In this document: one piece after another, positions 1 through 8,742 of the stretch
Numbering within the stretch: the stretch's first letter is position 1
How the letters are laid out: each line of letters opens with the position of its first letter
Source: UBA5399 sp964464145
Lineage (GTDB): Bacteria; Bacillota; Clostridia; Christensenellales; Christensenellaceae
Length of the DNA stretch: 64,000 nucleotides
NCBI GenBank assembly: GCA_964464145.1
Contig: CAYXFB010000004.1
Span: 6,526 to 70,525, forward strand
Direction of reading: 5' to 3'
Notes under the pieces: generated by a model
What the model was told of the DNA's origin: nothing
What the model saw: only the letters and a program-made list of their open reading frames with translations
Database searches by the model: none
Made by a program: the position numbers and the translations under genes

Positions 1-231
1 CGCATAGGTGATAAGGTCACTGCCAAGGTAATGGAAGTGAACCCCGCCAAAAAGCGCATAAGCCTCAGCATAAGGGCGCTTATGGACGAGCCGGAGCGCG
101 TGGAAAAGGAAAAGACGGAGCGCACTGATCGCGAAGAGCGTTTCAGCTACGTTATACCGCCGGTGGAAGAAGCCACCTCCTCTCTCGCGGATTTCTTCCC
201 CAAGCAGGAGGAAAGCTCTGACGAAGAGTAA
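1..231 (+). CDS. S1-domain RNA-binding protein, C-terminal end (partial)
   Basis: The reading frame is open from the first base of the window, so the gene begins upstream. The visible 76 residues start with the end of an S1 OB-fold (pattern GDKVTAKVMEVNPAKKRISL, then S-IRAL) and finish in a charged tail rich in Glu and Lys. In Clostridia an S1 protein of the ribosomal protein S1 type, often fused to IspH (HMBPP reductase), commonly lies just before miaB, so this is probably the tail of rpsA or of an ispH-rpsA fusion. The fusion cannot be tested here. A terminator follows directly. Confidence 0.75.
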   Translation, partial: RIGDKVTAKVMEVNPAKKRISLSIRALMDEPERVEKEKTERTDREERFSYVIPPVEEATSSLADFFPKQEESSDEE

Positions 232-248
232 TACAAATGCAAATCAAG

Positions 249-277
249 AGAACTCGGTTTACGCCGGGTTCTTTTTT
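249..277 (+). terminator. Rho-independent terminator after the S1-domain gene
   Basis: A 9-bp stem (AGAACTCGG / CCGGGTTCT, one G-T pair) with a 6-base loop is followed by a run of six T. It separates the S1-domain gene from miaB, so miaB needs its own promoter. Confidence 0.8.
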
Positions 278-291
278 ATGCGCCGCTAGTA

Positions 292-300
292 TGATATAAT
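292..300 (+). promoter_or_regulatory. Extended -10 promoter of miaB, probably leaderless
   Basis: TGATATAAT is a perfect extended -10 element (TG-N-TATAAT). It ends 7 bases before the miaB ATG at 308. The matching -35 position is only a T-tract (272-277). Transcription would start at about 306-308, leaving no room for a ribosome site, and none is visible. Confidence 0.6.
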
Positions 301-307
301 ATCAAGC

Positions 308-1657
308 ATGAGTAATTTAAACGAACTGACGCAATATGTGAGCCAAAGGGCGCTCACCTACGCCGTGGTGACCTACGGCTGCCAAATGAACGAGCATGAA
401 TCTGAAAAGCTGCGCGGCATACTGGAAAGCGTGGGCTACACGCTCGCCGAATCTATGGAAACTGCCGATTTTATAATATTCAACACCTGCTGCGTGAGAG
501 AGAACGCCGAGCACAAGACCTTCGGCAACGTGGGCGCGCTCAAGGGCATGAAGGAGCAAAACCCGGAGCTTCTCATTGCCGTGTGCGGCTGCATGACACA
601 GCAAAAGAAGGTAGCGGAAAAAATGTACCGCACCTTTCCATTCGTGGATATAGTTATAGGCACGCACAACATGCACGAGCTGGCGGGCATGATAAAAGAT
701 AGAGTGATAGAAAACCGCCGCGTGCTGGCCGTGGCCGACACCGAGGGCAATATAGAAGAGGGCACGGCGGTGAAGCGGGAGGCCGGGCCGTTGGCTTCGG
801 TGAACATAATGTACGGCTGCAACAATTTTTGCAGCTACTGCATTGTGCCCTACGTACGCGGAGCCGAACGTTCGCGCGAGGCTGATAATATCGTTTCGGA
901 AATAGCGGGGCTTGCCGTCCAGGGTTACCGCGAGGTCATGCTGCTCGGCCAAAACGTGAATTCCTACGCCGGGCTGCCCGGCGGATTTTCAGAGCTTTTA
1001 GAGCGCATTTGCAGCGAGACGGATATAGACCGTGTCCGCTTCATGACCTCTCACCCCAAGGATATTCCGGATTCTCTTATAGAGGTCATAAGCAGGCAAA
1101 AAAAGCTGTGCAAGCACATACACCTGCCCGTGCAGTCGGGCAGCAGCACCGTGCTCGCTGCCATGAACCGCGGCTACACGCGCGAGGGTTACATGCAAAC
1201 CATAGCCAAGCTACGCGCCGCACTGCCCGAGGTGGTGCTGACTACCGACATAATAGTGGGCTTTCCGGGCGAGACGGATCAGGATTTTAAGGATACCATG
1301 TCGCTTGTGGAGCAGATACGCTTTGACGCGGCCTTCACCTTCGTTTATTCGAAGCGCAGCGGCACGGCGGCGGCGGAGATGCCAAACCAGATAGATAAGG
1401 ACGTTAAAACGGCGCGCATAGTGGAGCTTATCGCCCTTCAAAACGCCATAACGGAGCAGAAAAACCGCGACTGGGTGGGCAAGCGGCAGACAGTTCTGGC
1501 CGAGGGCTACAGCACGCGGGACGCGCGCCACATCTGTGGGCGCACGGACGGCGGGAAGATGGTCAACTTTGAGGGTGACGACTCGCTCATAGGCAGCTTT
1601 TGCGAGGTGGATATAGTTCAGGCCAAGCGCACCACATTGTTTGGCAGGATAGTATAA
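308..1657 (+). CDS. miaB: tRNA-2-methylthio-N6-dimethylallyladenosine synthase MiaB
   Basis: A 449-residue methylthiotransferase that adds the 2-methylthio group to i6A37 in tRNAs reading UNN codons. The N-terminal UPF0004 domain has its three cluster cysteines (C25, C61, C95). The radical-SAM CxxxCxxC motif is C171, C175, C178. The C-terminal ~65 residues fit a TRAM RNA-binding domain. Length is normal for the family. The ATG at 308 must be the start because the next in-frame ATG (M27) lies after the essential C25, yet no Shine-Dalgarno precedes it. It shares a pathway with miaA further downstream, which makes the i6A substrate. Confidence 0.95.
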   Translation: MSNLNELTQYVSQRALTYAVVTYGCQMNEHESEKLRGILESVGYTLAESMETADFIIFNTCCVRENAEHKTFGNVGALKGMKEQNPELLIAVCGCMTQQKKVAEKMYRTFPFVDIVIGTHNMHELAGMIKDRVIENRRVLAVADTEGNIEEGTAVKREAGPLASVNIMYGCNNFCSYCIVPYVRGAERSREADNIVSEIAGLAVQGYREVMLLGQNVNSYAGLPGGFSELLERICSETDIDRVRFMTSHPKDIPDSLIEVISRQKKLCKHIHLPVQSGSSTVLAAMNRGYTREGYMQTIAKLRAALPEVVLTTDIIVGFPGETDQDFKDTMSLVEQIRFDAAFTFVYSKRSGTAAAEMPNQIDKDVKTARIVELIALQNAITEQKNRDWVGKRQTVLAEGYSTRDARHICGRTDGGKMVNFEGDDSLIGSFCEVDIVQAKRTTLFGRIV

Positions 1658-1714
1658 AAATAGCTACGCACCCGTCGCAGCGCGCGTGTGTTTCATGATA
1701 TAAGAGGGGTAAGT

Positions 1715-4297
1715 ATGGCGAAGTTGACGCCCATGATGCAGCAATATGTTACGCTTAAAGAGGAGTATGCGGATTCCATACTCATGTTTAGGCTGGGCGA
1801 TTTTTACGAAATGTTTTTTGAGGACGCTAAAACCGCCTCGCGCGAGCTGGAGCTGGTGCTGACCGGACGGGACTGCGGAATGGAGGAGCGCGCGCCCATG
1901 TGCGGCATTCCCCACCACGCGGTGGACGGCTACATCGCCCGCCTCATAGAAAAGGGCTACAAGGTGGCCATATGCGACCAGCTTGAGGACCCTTCCGCCG
2001 CCAAGGGCATAGTGAAACGCGGGGTTACGCGCGTCGTTACGCCGGGAACCGTTGTGGAAAATTCCATGCTTACAGAAACGGAAAACAACTATATACTCTC
2101 CTTGTATTTGCGGGGGGAGGGCGCGGGGCTGTGCTACGCGGACGTTTCCACGGGTGAGTTTTGCGTGCTGGAATGCGCGGACGGCGCCCAGCTCATAAAT
2201 GAACTAATACGCATAAACCCCAAGGAGATAATATCGCCCGATTCGGCAATGAAGGAGGTGCTGAAGCTGCAAAAGAACCAGCAGCTGCGGCAGGCCTTCG
2301 TGAATCCCTATTTCGATTGGGCGTATGACGAAGCCGCTGCGCGCGAGGCGCTTACGGATCATTTTAAGGTGAAAAGCCTCTCGGCCTACGGCTGCGAGGG
2401 CCTCAGTATGGCGCTGTGCGCGGCGGGCGGGCTGCTGCAATACCTGCGCGACACGCAAAAGAATTCACTGCTGCACATAAGCCGCATAGTGACGGTGCAG
2501 GAAAGCGAATACATGGCGCTCGACACCACCACCATACGTAATCTGGAGCTTACGCAAACCATAATGAGCGGCAAAAAGCGCGGCTCGCTGCTGTGGCTGC
2601 TGGACAGGACGCGCACCGCGCCCGGAGCCAGACTGCTCAAAAAATTTGTGCTGCAGCCGCTCAAGGACGCGGAGCGTATAAACGCGCGGCTTTGTGCCGT
2701 GGCGGAGATCACCGCGGACATATACCTCAAAAACGCGCTGAACGAGCACCTTCGCGGCGTGTACGACCTTGAGCGCATAATGGCCAAGATATCATACGGC
2801 ACAATAAACGCGCGCGACTGCCTTTCGCTGCGCGATTCGCTCTGCGCGCTGCCCAAGATACGCGCGCTATTAAGCGGTGTTTCCGCGCCGCTGCTAAAAG
2901 GCATACACGCGGATATAGACGAGCTTGAGGACGTGTGCGCGCTGCTTGCGGCGGCCATAAACGAGGAGCCGCCAATCTCCATCACGGAGGGTGGCATTAT
3001 AAAGCCGGGCTATAACGGCGAGATAGACGAGCTCATAACCGCCTCCATGAACGGGCGGCAGTGGCTTGCGGAGCTTCAAAACCGCGAGAGGGAGGCCACG
3101 GGTATAAAGAACCTCAAAATAAGCTACAACAAGGTTTTCGGCTACTTCATAGAGGTGACGAAATCCTATCTTTCGCAGGTGCCCTACCGCTATTTTAGAA
3201 AGCAGACGCTGGCAAACTGCGAGCGCTTCATAACGGACGAGCTAAAGGAGATGGAGGAGAAGATACTGGGCGCGGAGGAAAAGAAAAACCGCCTGGAATA
3301 CGAGACCTTCATAGATATACGTGACAAGCTGGCGCAAAGCATAGGCCGCATACAAAAGAGCGCGGGCGCGGTGGCGCTTTTAGACGTTTTGGCCGCCTTT
3401 GCGCAGGTGGCGCTGGAAAACGGCTACGTGCGGCCCAGCGTTTCTGATGATGGCGTGATGGAGCTGCAGGGCAGCCGCCATCCCGTGGTGGAAAAAATGC
3501 TGGGAGAGGGCTTTGTGCCCAACGATGTGCTGCTGGATATGGCGCAAAACAACATGCTGGTGATCACCGGGCCAAACATGGCGGGCAAGAGCACATATAT
3601 GCGGCAGACCGGCCTCATAGTGCTGATGGCGCACATCGGCTGCTTCGTGCCCTGCGCCGCCGCGCGCATCTGCCTTGTGGACAGGCTATTCACCCGCGTG
3701 GGCGCGTCCGACGACCTCGCGGCCGGGCAGAGCACCTTCATGGTGGAAATGAACGAGCTGGCGAACATTTTAAACAACGCCACCGAAAAGAGCCTGCTGA
3801 TACTGGACGAGATAGGGCGGGGAACCAGCACGATAGACGGGCTTTCCATAGCCTGGGCGAGCGTGGAGTACATCATAAAAAGCGTGCGCGCCAAAACGCT
3901 CTTCGCCACGCATTTCCACGAGCTGGTGGAGCTTGAAAATATGTACCCGCAGATACACAACTGCTCTGTGGCCGTAAAGGAGATAGGCCAGGAGATAATC
4001 TTCCTGCACAAGCTGGTGGACGGCGGCACGGACAGGAGCTTTGGCATAGAGGTGGCGAAGCTGGCGGGTCTGCCAAAAGAGGTGATAAAAAGCTCACGCA
4101 AACAGCTTTTGCGTTTGCAGCAGCACGAATTTTCGCTTGCGGAAAAGGCGGTTCCGGCGGAGAAAAAAGCGCTTCCGGCGGGCGTGCGGGCGTTACTTAA
4201 AACGAATGTGGACGAGCTTTCGCCCATTGAGGCGCTCAATCTGGTGTACAACCTAAAGGCGGAGCTTGCGGAGGAATATGCGAATGAACAGGATTAA
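1715..4297 (+). CDS. mutS: DNA mismatch repair ATPase MutS
   Basis: An 860-residue mismatch recognition protein. The mismatch-binding Phe-X-Glu is F30/E32 in GDFYEMF. The ATPase domain has Walker A GPNMAGKST near residue 617, a Walker B ending LLILDEIGRGTST, and the conserved LFATHFHEL segment. The C-terminal helix region is complete. The ATG at 1715 is preferred over the upstream in-frame ATG at 1688 because an AGAGGGG ribosome site sits just before it and the family starts at M-K-L-T-P-M. It overlaps mutL by 14 bases, so the two are translationally coupled. A TGATATAAG extended -10-like element at 1696-1704 could be an internal promoter. Confidence 0.96.
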   Translation: MAKLTPMMQQYVTLKEEYADSILMFRLGDFYEMFFEDAKTASRELELVLTGRDCGMEERAPMCGIPHHAVDGYIARLIEKGYKVAICDQLEDPSAAKGIVKRGVTRVVTPGTVVENSMLTETENNYILSLYLRGEGAGLCYADVSTGEFCVLECADGAQLINELIRINPKEIISPDSAMKEVLKLQKNQQLRQAFVNPYFDWAYDEAAAREALTDHFKVKSLSAYGCEGLSMALCAAGGLLQYLRDTQKNSLLHISRIVTVQESEYMALDTTTIRNLELTQTIMSGKKRGSLLWLLDRTRTAPGARLLKKFVLQPLKDAERINARLCAVAEITADIYLKNALNEHLRGVYDLERIMAKISYGTINARDCLSLRDSLCALPKIRALLSGVSAPLLKGIHADIDELEDVCALLAAAINEEPPISITEGGIIKPGYNGEIDELITASMNGRQWLAELQNREREATGIKNLKISYNKVFGYFIEVTKSYLSQVPYRYFRKQTLANCERFITDELKEMEEKILGAEEKKNRLEYETFIDIRDKLAQSIGRIQKSAGAVALLDVLAAFAQVALENGYVRPSVSDDGVMELQGSRHPVVEKMLGEGFVPNDVLLDMAQNNMLVITGPNMAGKSTYMRQTGLIVLMAHIGCFVPCAAARICLVDRLFTRVGASDDLAAGQSTFMVEMNELANILNNATEKSLLILDEIGRGTSTIDGLSIAWASVEYIIKSVRAKTLFATHFHELVELENMYPQIHNCSVAVKEIGQEIIFLHKLVDGGTDRSFGIEVAKLAGLPKEVIKSSRKQLLRLQQHEFSLAEKAVPAEKKALPAGVRALLKTNVDELSPIEALNLVYNLKAELAEEYANEQD

Positions 4298-6218
4298 GCT
4301 GCTTTCGGGCGAAATAGCCTCGCGCATAGCGGCGGGCGAGGTGGTAACCAGCCCTGCCAGTGTGGTGAAGGAGCTAGTGGAAAACTCCATAGACGCGGGC
4401 GCCACCTCCATAACGGTGGAGATAGAAAACGGCGGGCGCGACCTCATTCGCGTTACGGACAACGGCGTGGGCATACACACAGAGGACGTGGCGCTGGCAG
4501 TGGAAAAGCACGCCACCAGCAAAATAAGCGACTTTGACGATCTTGACGCCATAGCCACGCTGGGCTTTCGCGGCGAGGCGCTTTTCAGCATGGCGGCGGT
4601 CTCGCGCTTTACCATAAGCACGCGCACAAGTGACAGCATTTCAGGCACGGTGATGAAGGTGTCGGGCGGGGCGAACCGCTCCATAATGCCCGCCGGACTG
4701 CCCGAGGGCACCACGGTGAAGGTGGAGCAGCTATTTTACAACGTGCCCGCGCGGCAGAAATTTCTCGTTAGCTCACGCAACGAGGCGGCGCGCGTTTCGG
4801 CCGTGGTTTCGCGAATGATACTTTCGCACCCCGAACTTGCCATAAAGTACGTAAACAACGGCGGCGTGACCTACCAAAGCCACGGCAGCGGCAAGCTGCT
4901 GGACGCGCTTATAACGGTGTACGGCAACGACATTGCGGGCAGGGTCACAGAGCTTTCATATGCCGCGGGCGATATAGAGATAACGGGCTACATCTCTAAA
5001 CCGTCCAGCCTTTATAAAAAAACAAACAACATAACCTTTATATTGAACGGGCGCTGCATAGGCTCCAAGCTGCTGCATGACGCACTTGTTTCGGGATACG
5101 GCGAAAGGCTGCTGCGCTCGCATTTTCCCTTTGCCGTGGTAAACATAAAGCTGCCGCCGCAGAGCGTGGACGTGAACGTGCACCCAAACAAGACGCAGGT
5201 GCTCTTTTCGGACGAGGCGGCGCTGCATGGCGCGCTTTTTGCCGCAGTTGAAAAGGCGCTTTCGGCCAGCCCCACACCCGAGCTGAAGCTGGCCGAGCCG
5301 GCCGTTGCGGCGGCGCGTGAACCTATAGCCGAGCAAGAGCTTTCGGCGACAGAAGAGCAGACGGTGCTCGAAGAAAAAGCGCAATCCGCAGTGAAAGAAC
5401 AAAAAAGCGAGGTCGCTCCATCTAAAGCGAGCGTTTATGAAGCATCCTACGCACAGCAGGATCTGAGCATAGAAAAAGAGAGCCTGCGGCGCATGGCGGA
5501 GCCCTTCGGCTTCGATGGCGAGGCAAAGCTGGCCGATTCGTCCGGCGGTCTGGTGCAAACGGAGCGCTTCGAGCAGATAATGGACGATATAATAACGCAG
5601 GCGCAGCACGAACCCGCCGTGCAGACGGAAATAGAGGACGTGCGCAAGCTGGTGGACTACACCGTCATAGGCCAGGCTTTCAACACCTACCTCGTGGTGG
5701 AGTGCGGCGAAACGCTGTATTTCATAGACCAGCACGCGGCGCACGAGCGTATGAATTTTGAGGATATGAAGCGGCGCGCGGAGGGCGGCATGCCTTCGCA
5801 GCAGCTTTTGACGCCGTATATAAAAAAGTTTAGCCAGGCGGATTTTGACCTCATAGCGGACAACGCGGAGCTTTTATCGCAGCTTGGTTTTGAGCTTGAG
5901 GAGTTTGGCCCGCTTACATATAAATTTTCCGCGCTGCCCACCATAGTTGAGCAAACGGGCATGGACAGCCTGACGGACGAGGTGGTAAGCGAGATAAAGA
6001 GCAGCAAAAAGAACGTTGTGCTGGCGCGCGACAGGGTGATACAGGCCGCCTGCAAGCACAGCATAAAGGCGGGCGACGCGCTTTCTGATACGCAGATAGC
6101 CGCGCTTTTGAAGGATATAACCAGCATGAACGCCATACCCAACTGCCCGCACGGCCGACCGGTGGCGATAGCCGTCACCAAAAGCGAGCTGCAAAAAGGG
6201 TTTATGAGGATAGTATGA
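4284..6218 (+). CDS. mutL: DNA mismatch repair protein MutL with endonuclease motif
   Basis: A 644-residue protein that links MutS to strand removal. The N-terminal GHKL ATPase is complete: ELVENSIDAGA, DNGVGI and LGFRGEAL. A low-complexity Glu/Ala/Ser linker lies at about 330-440. The C-terminal domain carries DQHAAHERMNFE, which fits the DQHA(X)2E(X)4E nicking-endonuclease motif, plus ACK-SIKA and CPHGRP. This is the form found in bacteria without MutH. The start at 4284 (MNRIKLL) is 9 bases after GGAGG. The ATG at 4278 is too close to that site. It ends in an ATGA overlap with miaA. Confidence 0.95.
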   Translation: MNRIKLLSGEIASRIAAGEVVTSPASVVKELVENSIDAGATSITVEIENGGRDLIRVTDNGVGIHTEDVALAVEKHATSKISDFDDLDAIATLGFRGEALFSMAAVSRFTISTRTSDSISGTVMKVSGGANRSIMPAGLPEGTTVKVEQLFYNVPARQKFLVSSRNEAARVSAVVSRMILSHPELAIKYVNNGGVTYQSHGSGKLLDALITVYGNDIAGRVTELSYAAGDIEITGYISKPSSLYKKTNNITFILNGRCIGSKLLHDALVSGYGERLLRSHFPFAVVNIKLPPQSVDVNVHPNKTQVLFSDEAALHGALFAAVEKALSASPTPELKLAEPAVAAAREPIAEQELSATEEQTVLEEKAQSAVKEQKSEVAPSKASVYEASYAQQDLSIEKESLRRMAEPFGFDGEAKLADSSGGLVQTERFEQIMDDIITQAQHEPAVQTEIEDVRKLVDYTVIGQAFNTYLVVECGETLYFIDQHAAHERMNFEDMKRRAEGGMPSQQLLTPYIKKFSQADFDLIADNAELLSQLGFELEEFGPLTYKFSALPTIVEQTGMDSLTDEVVSEIKSSKKNVVLARDRVIQAACKHSIKAGDALSDTQIAALLKDITSMNAIPNCPHGRPVAIAVTKSELQKGFMRIV

Positions 6219-7105
6219 GCGGTAGGGTATATGTCGTGGCAGGGCCCACGGCCACGGGAAAAACGGCGCTGGCGGTGGAGCTGGCGCGCCATACGAACGG
6301 GGAAGTGATCTCGGCCGATTCGATGCAGATATACCGCGAGATGGACATAGGCACGGCCAAGCCGACGGCAGCCGAGCGCGGCGGCATAGCGCACCATATG
6401 ATAGATATCGTCTGGCCGAACGAGGAGTTTTCCGCGGCGGAATATCAGCGGCTGGCCAAGGCCTGCGTAAAAGATATACTTTCGCGCGGCAAAACGCCCA
6501 TTGTGGCGGGCGGAACCGGTCTGTACGTGAACTCAATAACGCACCGCCTGGATTTTTCCGTCGAAAAGGGCGACGCGGCGCTGCGTAAGGAGCTTAACGC
6601 CATGGAACCGCAGGCGCTATATGCCATGCTGAGGGAGCTGGACGCGGCGGCGGCGGCGCGGGTGCATCCGAATAACGTTCGGCGGGTGGTGCGCGCGATA
6701 GAGATAGCAAAAACGGGCGGGAACGAGCAGTACGATTTTGAAAATGAGAGCGATGAGTATGATTTTTGCATTGTGGGGCTTACTTTCCCGGACAGGGAGA
6801 GGCTTTACGCAAATATAAACAAGAGGGTAGACGCCATGATGGATGCTGGGCTAGTGGTCGAAGCGGAATATTTGTACAAAAAATATTCTGCGGAAGCGGT
6901 ATCCATGCAGGCGATAGGCTATAAAGAATTTTCGGGGTATTTTGACGGGGTATGTACGCTTGAAGAGGTGGCGGAGCACATAAAGCGGAATACGCGGCGC
7001 TTTGCCAAGAGGCAGCTCACATGGTTCAAACGGGACACGCGCATGGTCTGGCAGGACGCGGGCGAGAGCGCGGCATCAATTGCACGGAAAATTTTAAAAT
7101 TGTAA
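6215..7105 (+). CDS. miaA: tRNA dimethylallyltransferase MiaA
   Basis: A 296-residue enzyme that transfers dimethylallyl to N6 of A37 in tRNA, the step before MiaB. The P-loop is GPTATGKT near residue 10, followed by DSMQIYREMDIGTAKP and the GGTGLYV motif near residue 100. The C-terminal part contains the arginine-rich KRNTRRFAKRQLTWF segment. Length is typical and no frame break is seen. Its ATG overlaps the mutL stop by 4 bases. Confidence 0.95.
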   Translation: MSGRVYVVAGPTATGKTALAVELARHTNGEVISADSMQIYREMDIGTAKPTAAERGGIAHHMIDIVWPNEEFSAAEYQRLAKACVKDILSRGKTPIVAGGTGLYVNSITHRLDFSVEKGDAALRKELNAMEPQALYAMLRELDAAAAARVHPNNVRRVVRAIEIAKTGGNEQYDFENESDEYDFCIVGLTFPDRERLYANINKRVDAMMDAGLVVEAEYLYKKYSAEAVSMQAIGYKEFSGYFDGVCTLEEVAEHIKRNTRRFAKRQLTWFKRDTRMVWQDAGESAASIARKILKL

Positions 7106-7120
7106 AAGGCGGGAAAGTTA

Positions 7121-7384
7121 ATGCAGAAAACTACATCGATACAGGACGTTTTTTTGAACAGAGTGCGAAAGGACGGCATAAGCGTCACGGTCCATCTGGT
7201 GAACGGATTCCAAATAAAGGGCCGTGTGCGCGCCTTCGATTCCTTTGTGATATTGCTGGAAACGGAGGCAAAGCAGCAGATGGTGCTTTATAAACACGCC
7301 GTTTCCTCGCTTACGCCCGCGGAGCGCATATCCTTTGGTGTGGCGGAGCAAATGAACGAAAAAACGCAGGAAACGGAAGCTTAG
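7121..7384 (+). CDS. hfq: RNA chaperone Hfq
   Basis: An 87-residue Sm-like protein that binds small RNAs and mRNAs as a hexamer. Sm1 is recognisable (SIQDVFLNRVRKDG, then GFQIKGRVRAFDSF). Sm2 contains the YKHAVSSL signature, corresponding to the usual YKHAI-S motif that binds uridine ends. Its place directly after miaA is the most common bacterial arrangement. All five isoleucines are coded by ATA. Confidence 0.94.
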   Translation: MQKTTSIQDVFLNRVRKDGISVTVHLVNGFQIKGRVRAFDSFVILLETEAKQQMVLYKHAVSSLTPAERISFGVAEQMNEKTQETEA

Positions 7385-8680
7385 ATGGAATTATCGGCAT
7401 ACATTGAAAATCATTTTAAGATTAGCGCGAAAATAACGGATTTTGTGCTGGACTGCGAAAGGGAAGCGGCACAATATTTTTCGCGCTACGAGGAAATAGC
7501 GCAGGTTTGTCAGCTAAAGGTGCTGGACGCCTTCAAGAAGAACGAGGTGTCCGCGCGGCATTTTTACCCCTCCACGGGCTACGGCTACGGCGACGATAGC
7601 CGCGACAGGCTGTACCGCGTTTTTGCCGACGTTTTTGGCGCGGAAGCCGCCATAGTCTCGCCCCTGCTAATGAGCGGCACGCACGCGCTTTCCACGGCCT
7701 TATGCGGCATATTGAAGCCGGGCGATACCGTGCTTTTCGCCACGGGAAAACCATACGACACGCTGCACCGCACGCTGCAGGGCGCGGGTTCGCTGGCCGA
7801 GATGGGCGTGGATATACGCTTTGTGCCGCTTGTGGAGGGCGGTATGGACATCGAAGGCGCGCGCGCCCAATTGCGGAGCGGGGAGGTGAGCATGGTGTAC
7901 ATACAGCGCTCCACCGGTTACGATATTCGCCGCGCCTTCACGATGGAGGAGATCGGCGGCGCGATCGCTGAGCTGCGCGCCGATTTTCCGGATAAGATAT
8001 ACATGGTGGACAACTGCTACGGCGAGTTTACCGACTACACGGAGCCCACGGAGTGCGGCGCGGACATAATTGCCGGTTCGCTAATAAAAAACCCGGGAGG
8101 CGGCCTTGCGCCCACGGGCGGGTACATCGCCGGACGCGAGGAGCTGCTGGAGCGTGTGGAAAACCGTTTTTCAGCGCCCGGCATCGGGCGGGAGATAGGC
8201 TCGTACGCATACGGTTATCAGCAGTTTTATCAGGGCTTGTTCATGGCGCCGCACGTTGTGCTGCAGGCCATAAAGGGCGTTATACTGGCCTCGGCCGTTT
8301 TCGAGAAGCTGGGCTATAAGACAATGCCGCGCTGCTGCGATGTGCGCGGGGACATAACGCAGACTATACTCTTTGGCGCGGAAGAACCGCTTACAGCATT
8401 TGTGCGCGGCATACAGCGCGCCTCCGCTGTGGACGGGCATGTTGTGCCCTACGCCTGGGACATGCCGGGCTATGCCGACAAGGTAATCATGGCGGCGGGC
8501 ACCTTTGTGCAGGGGGCTTCCATAGAGCTGAGCGCCGACGCGCCCATACGCGAGCCATACTGCGCCTATATGCAGGGTGCGCTTACCTATGAGCACGCGC
8601 GGCTTGGGGTTATCTACGCTTTGGACGAGATGGGTATAAAATATAAGGCAGCTTTGCGCCAAAATGGGTCTATGGCATAG
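7385..8680 (+). CDS. PLP-dependent methionine gamma-lyase-like ('aluminium resistance') family protein
   Basis: A 431-residue fold-type I PLP enzyme of the family annotated as methionine gamma-lyase or aluminium resistance protein (YnbB type). The likely PLP lysine is in GSLIKNPGGG near residue 235. HALSTALCG and DNCYGEF match the cofactor-binding region of the Cys/Met metabolism family. The gene begins right at the hfq stop, so it is the last gene of the block. The family commonly follows hfq or miaA in Bacillota. Its true substrate is unsettled, so I give no symbol. Confidence 0.85.
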   Translation: MELSAYIENHFKISAKITDFVLDCEREAAQYFSRYEEIAQVCQLKVLDAFKKNEVSARHFYPSTGYGYGDDSRDRLYRVFADVFGAEAAIVSPLLMSGTHALSTALCGILKPGDTVLFATGKPYDTLHRTLQGAGSLAEMGVDIRFVPLVEGGMDIEGARAQLRSGEVSMVYIQRSTGYDIRRAFTMEEIGGAIAELRADFPDKIYMVDNCYGEFTDYTEPTECGADIIAGSLIKNPGGGLAPTGGYIAGREELLERVENRFSAPGIGREIGSYAYGYQQFYQGLFMAPHVVLQAIKGVILASAVFEKLGYKTMPRCCDVRGDITQTILFGAEEPLTAFVRGIQRASAVDGHVVPYAWDMPGYADKVIMAAGTFVQGASIELSADAPIREPYCAYMQGALTYEHARLGVIYALDEMGIKYKAALRQNGSMA

Positions 8681-8742
8681 TAAAAAATACGCCGATTGCT
8701 CCGCGGTATGTAGAAATTATTCGTTGCTTGCGGCGGGGTTGT

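Noticed and set aside
3424..4251. 275-residue open frame antisense to mutS
   Set aside because: It lies wholly within mutS on the opposite strand; mutS is certain, and the antisense frame is Ser/Ala-rich as expected from codon mirroring.
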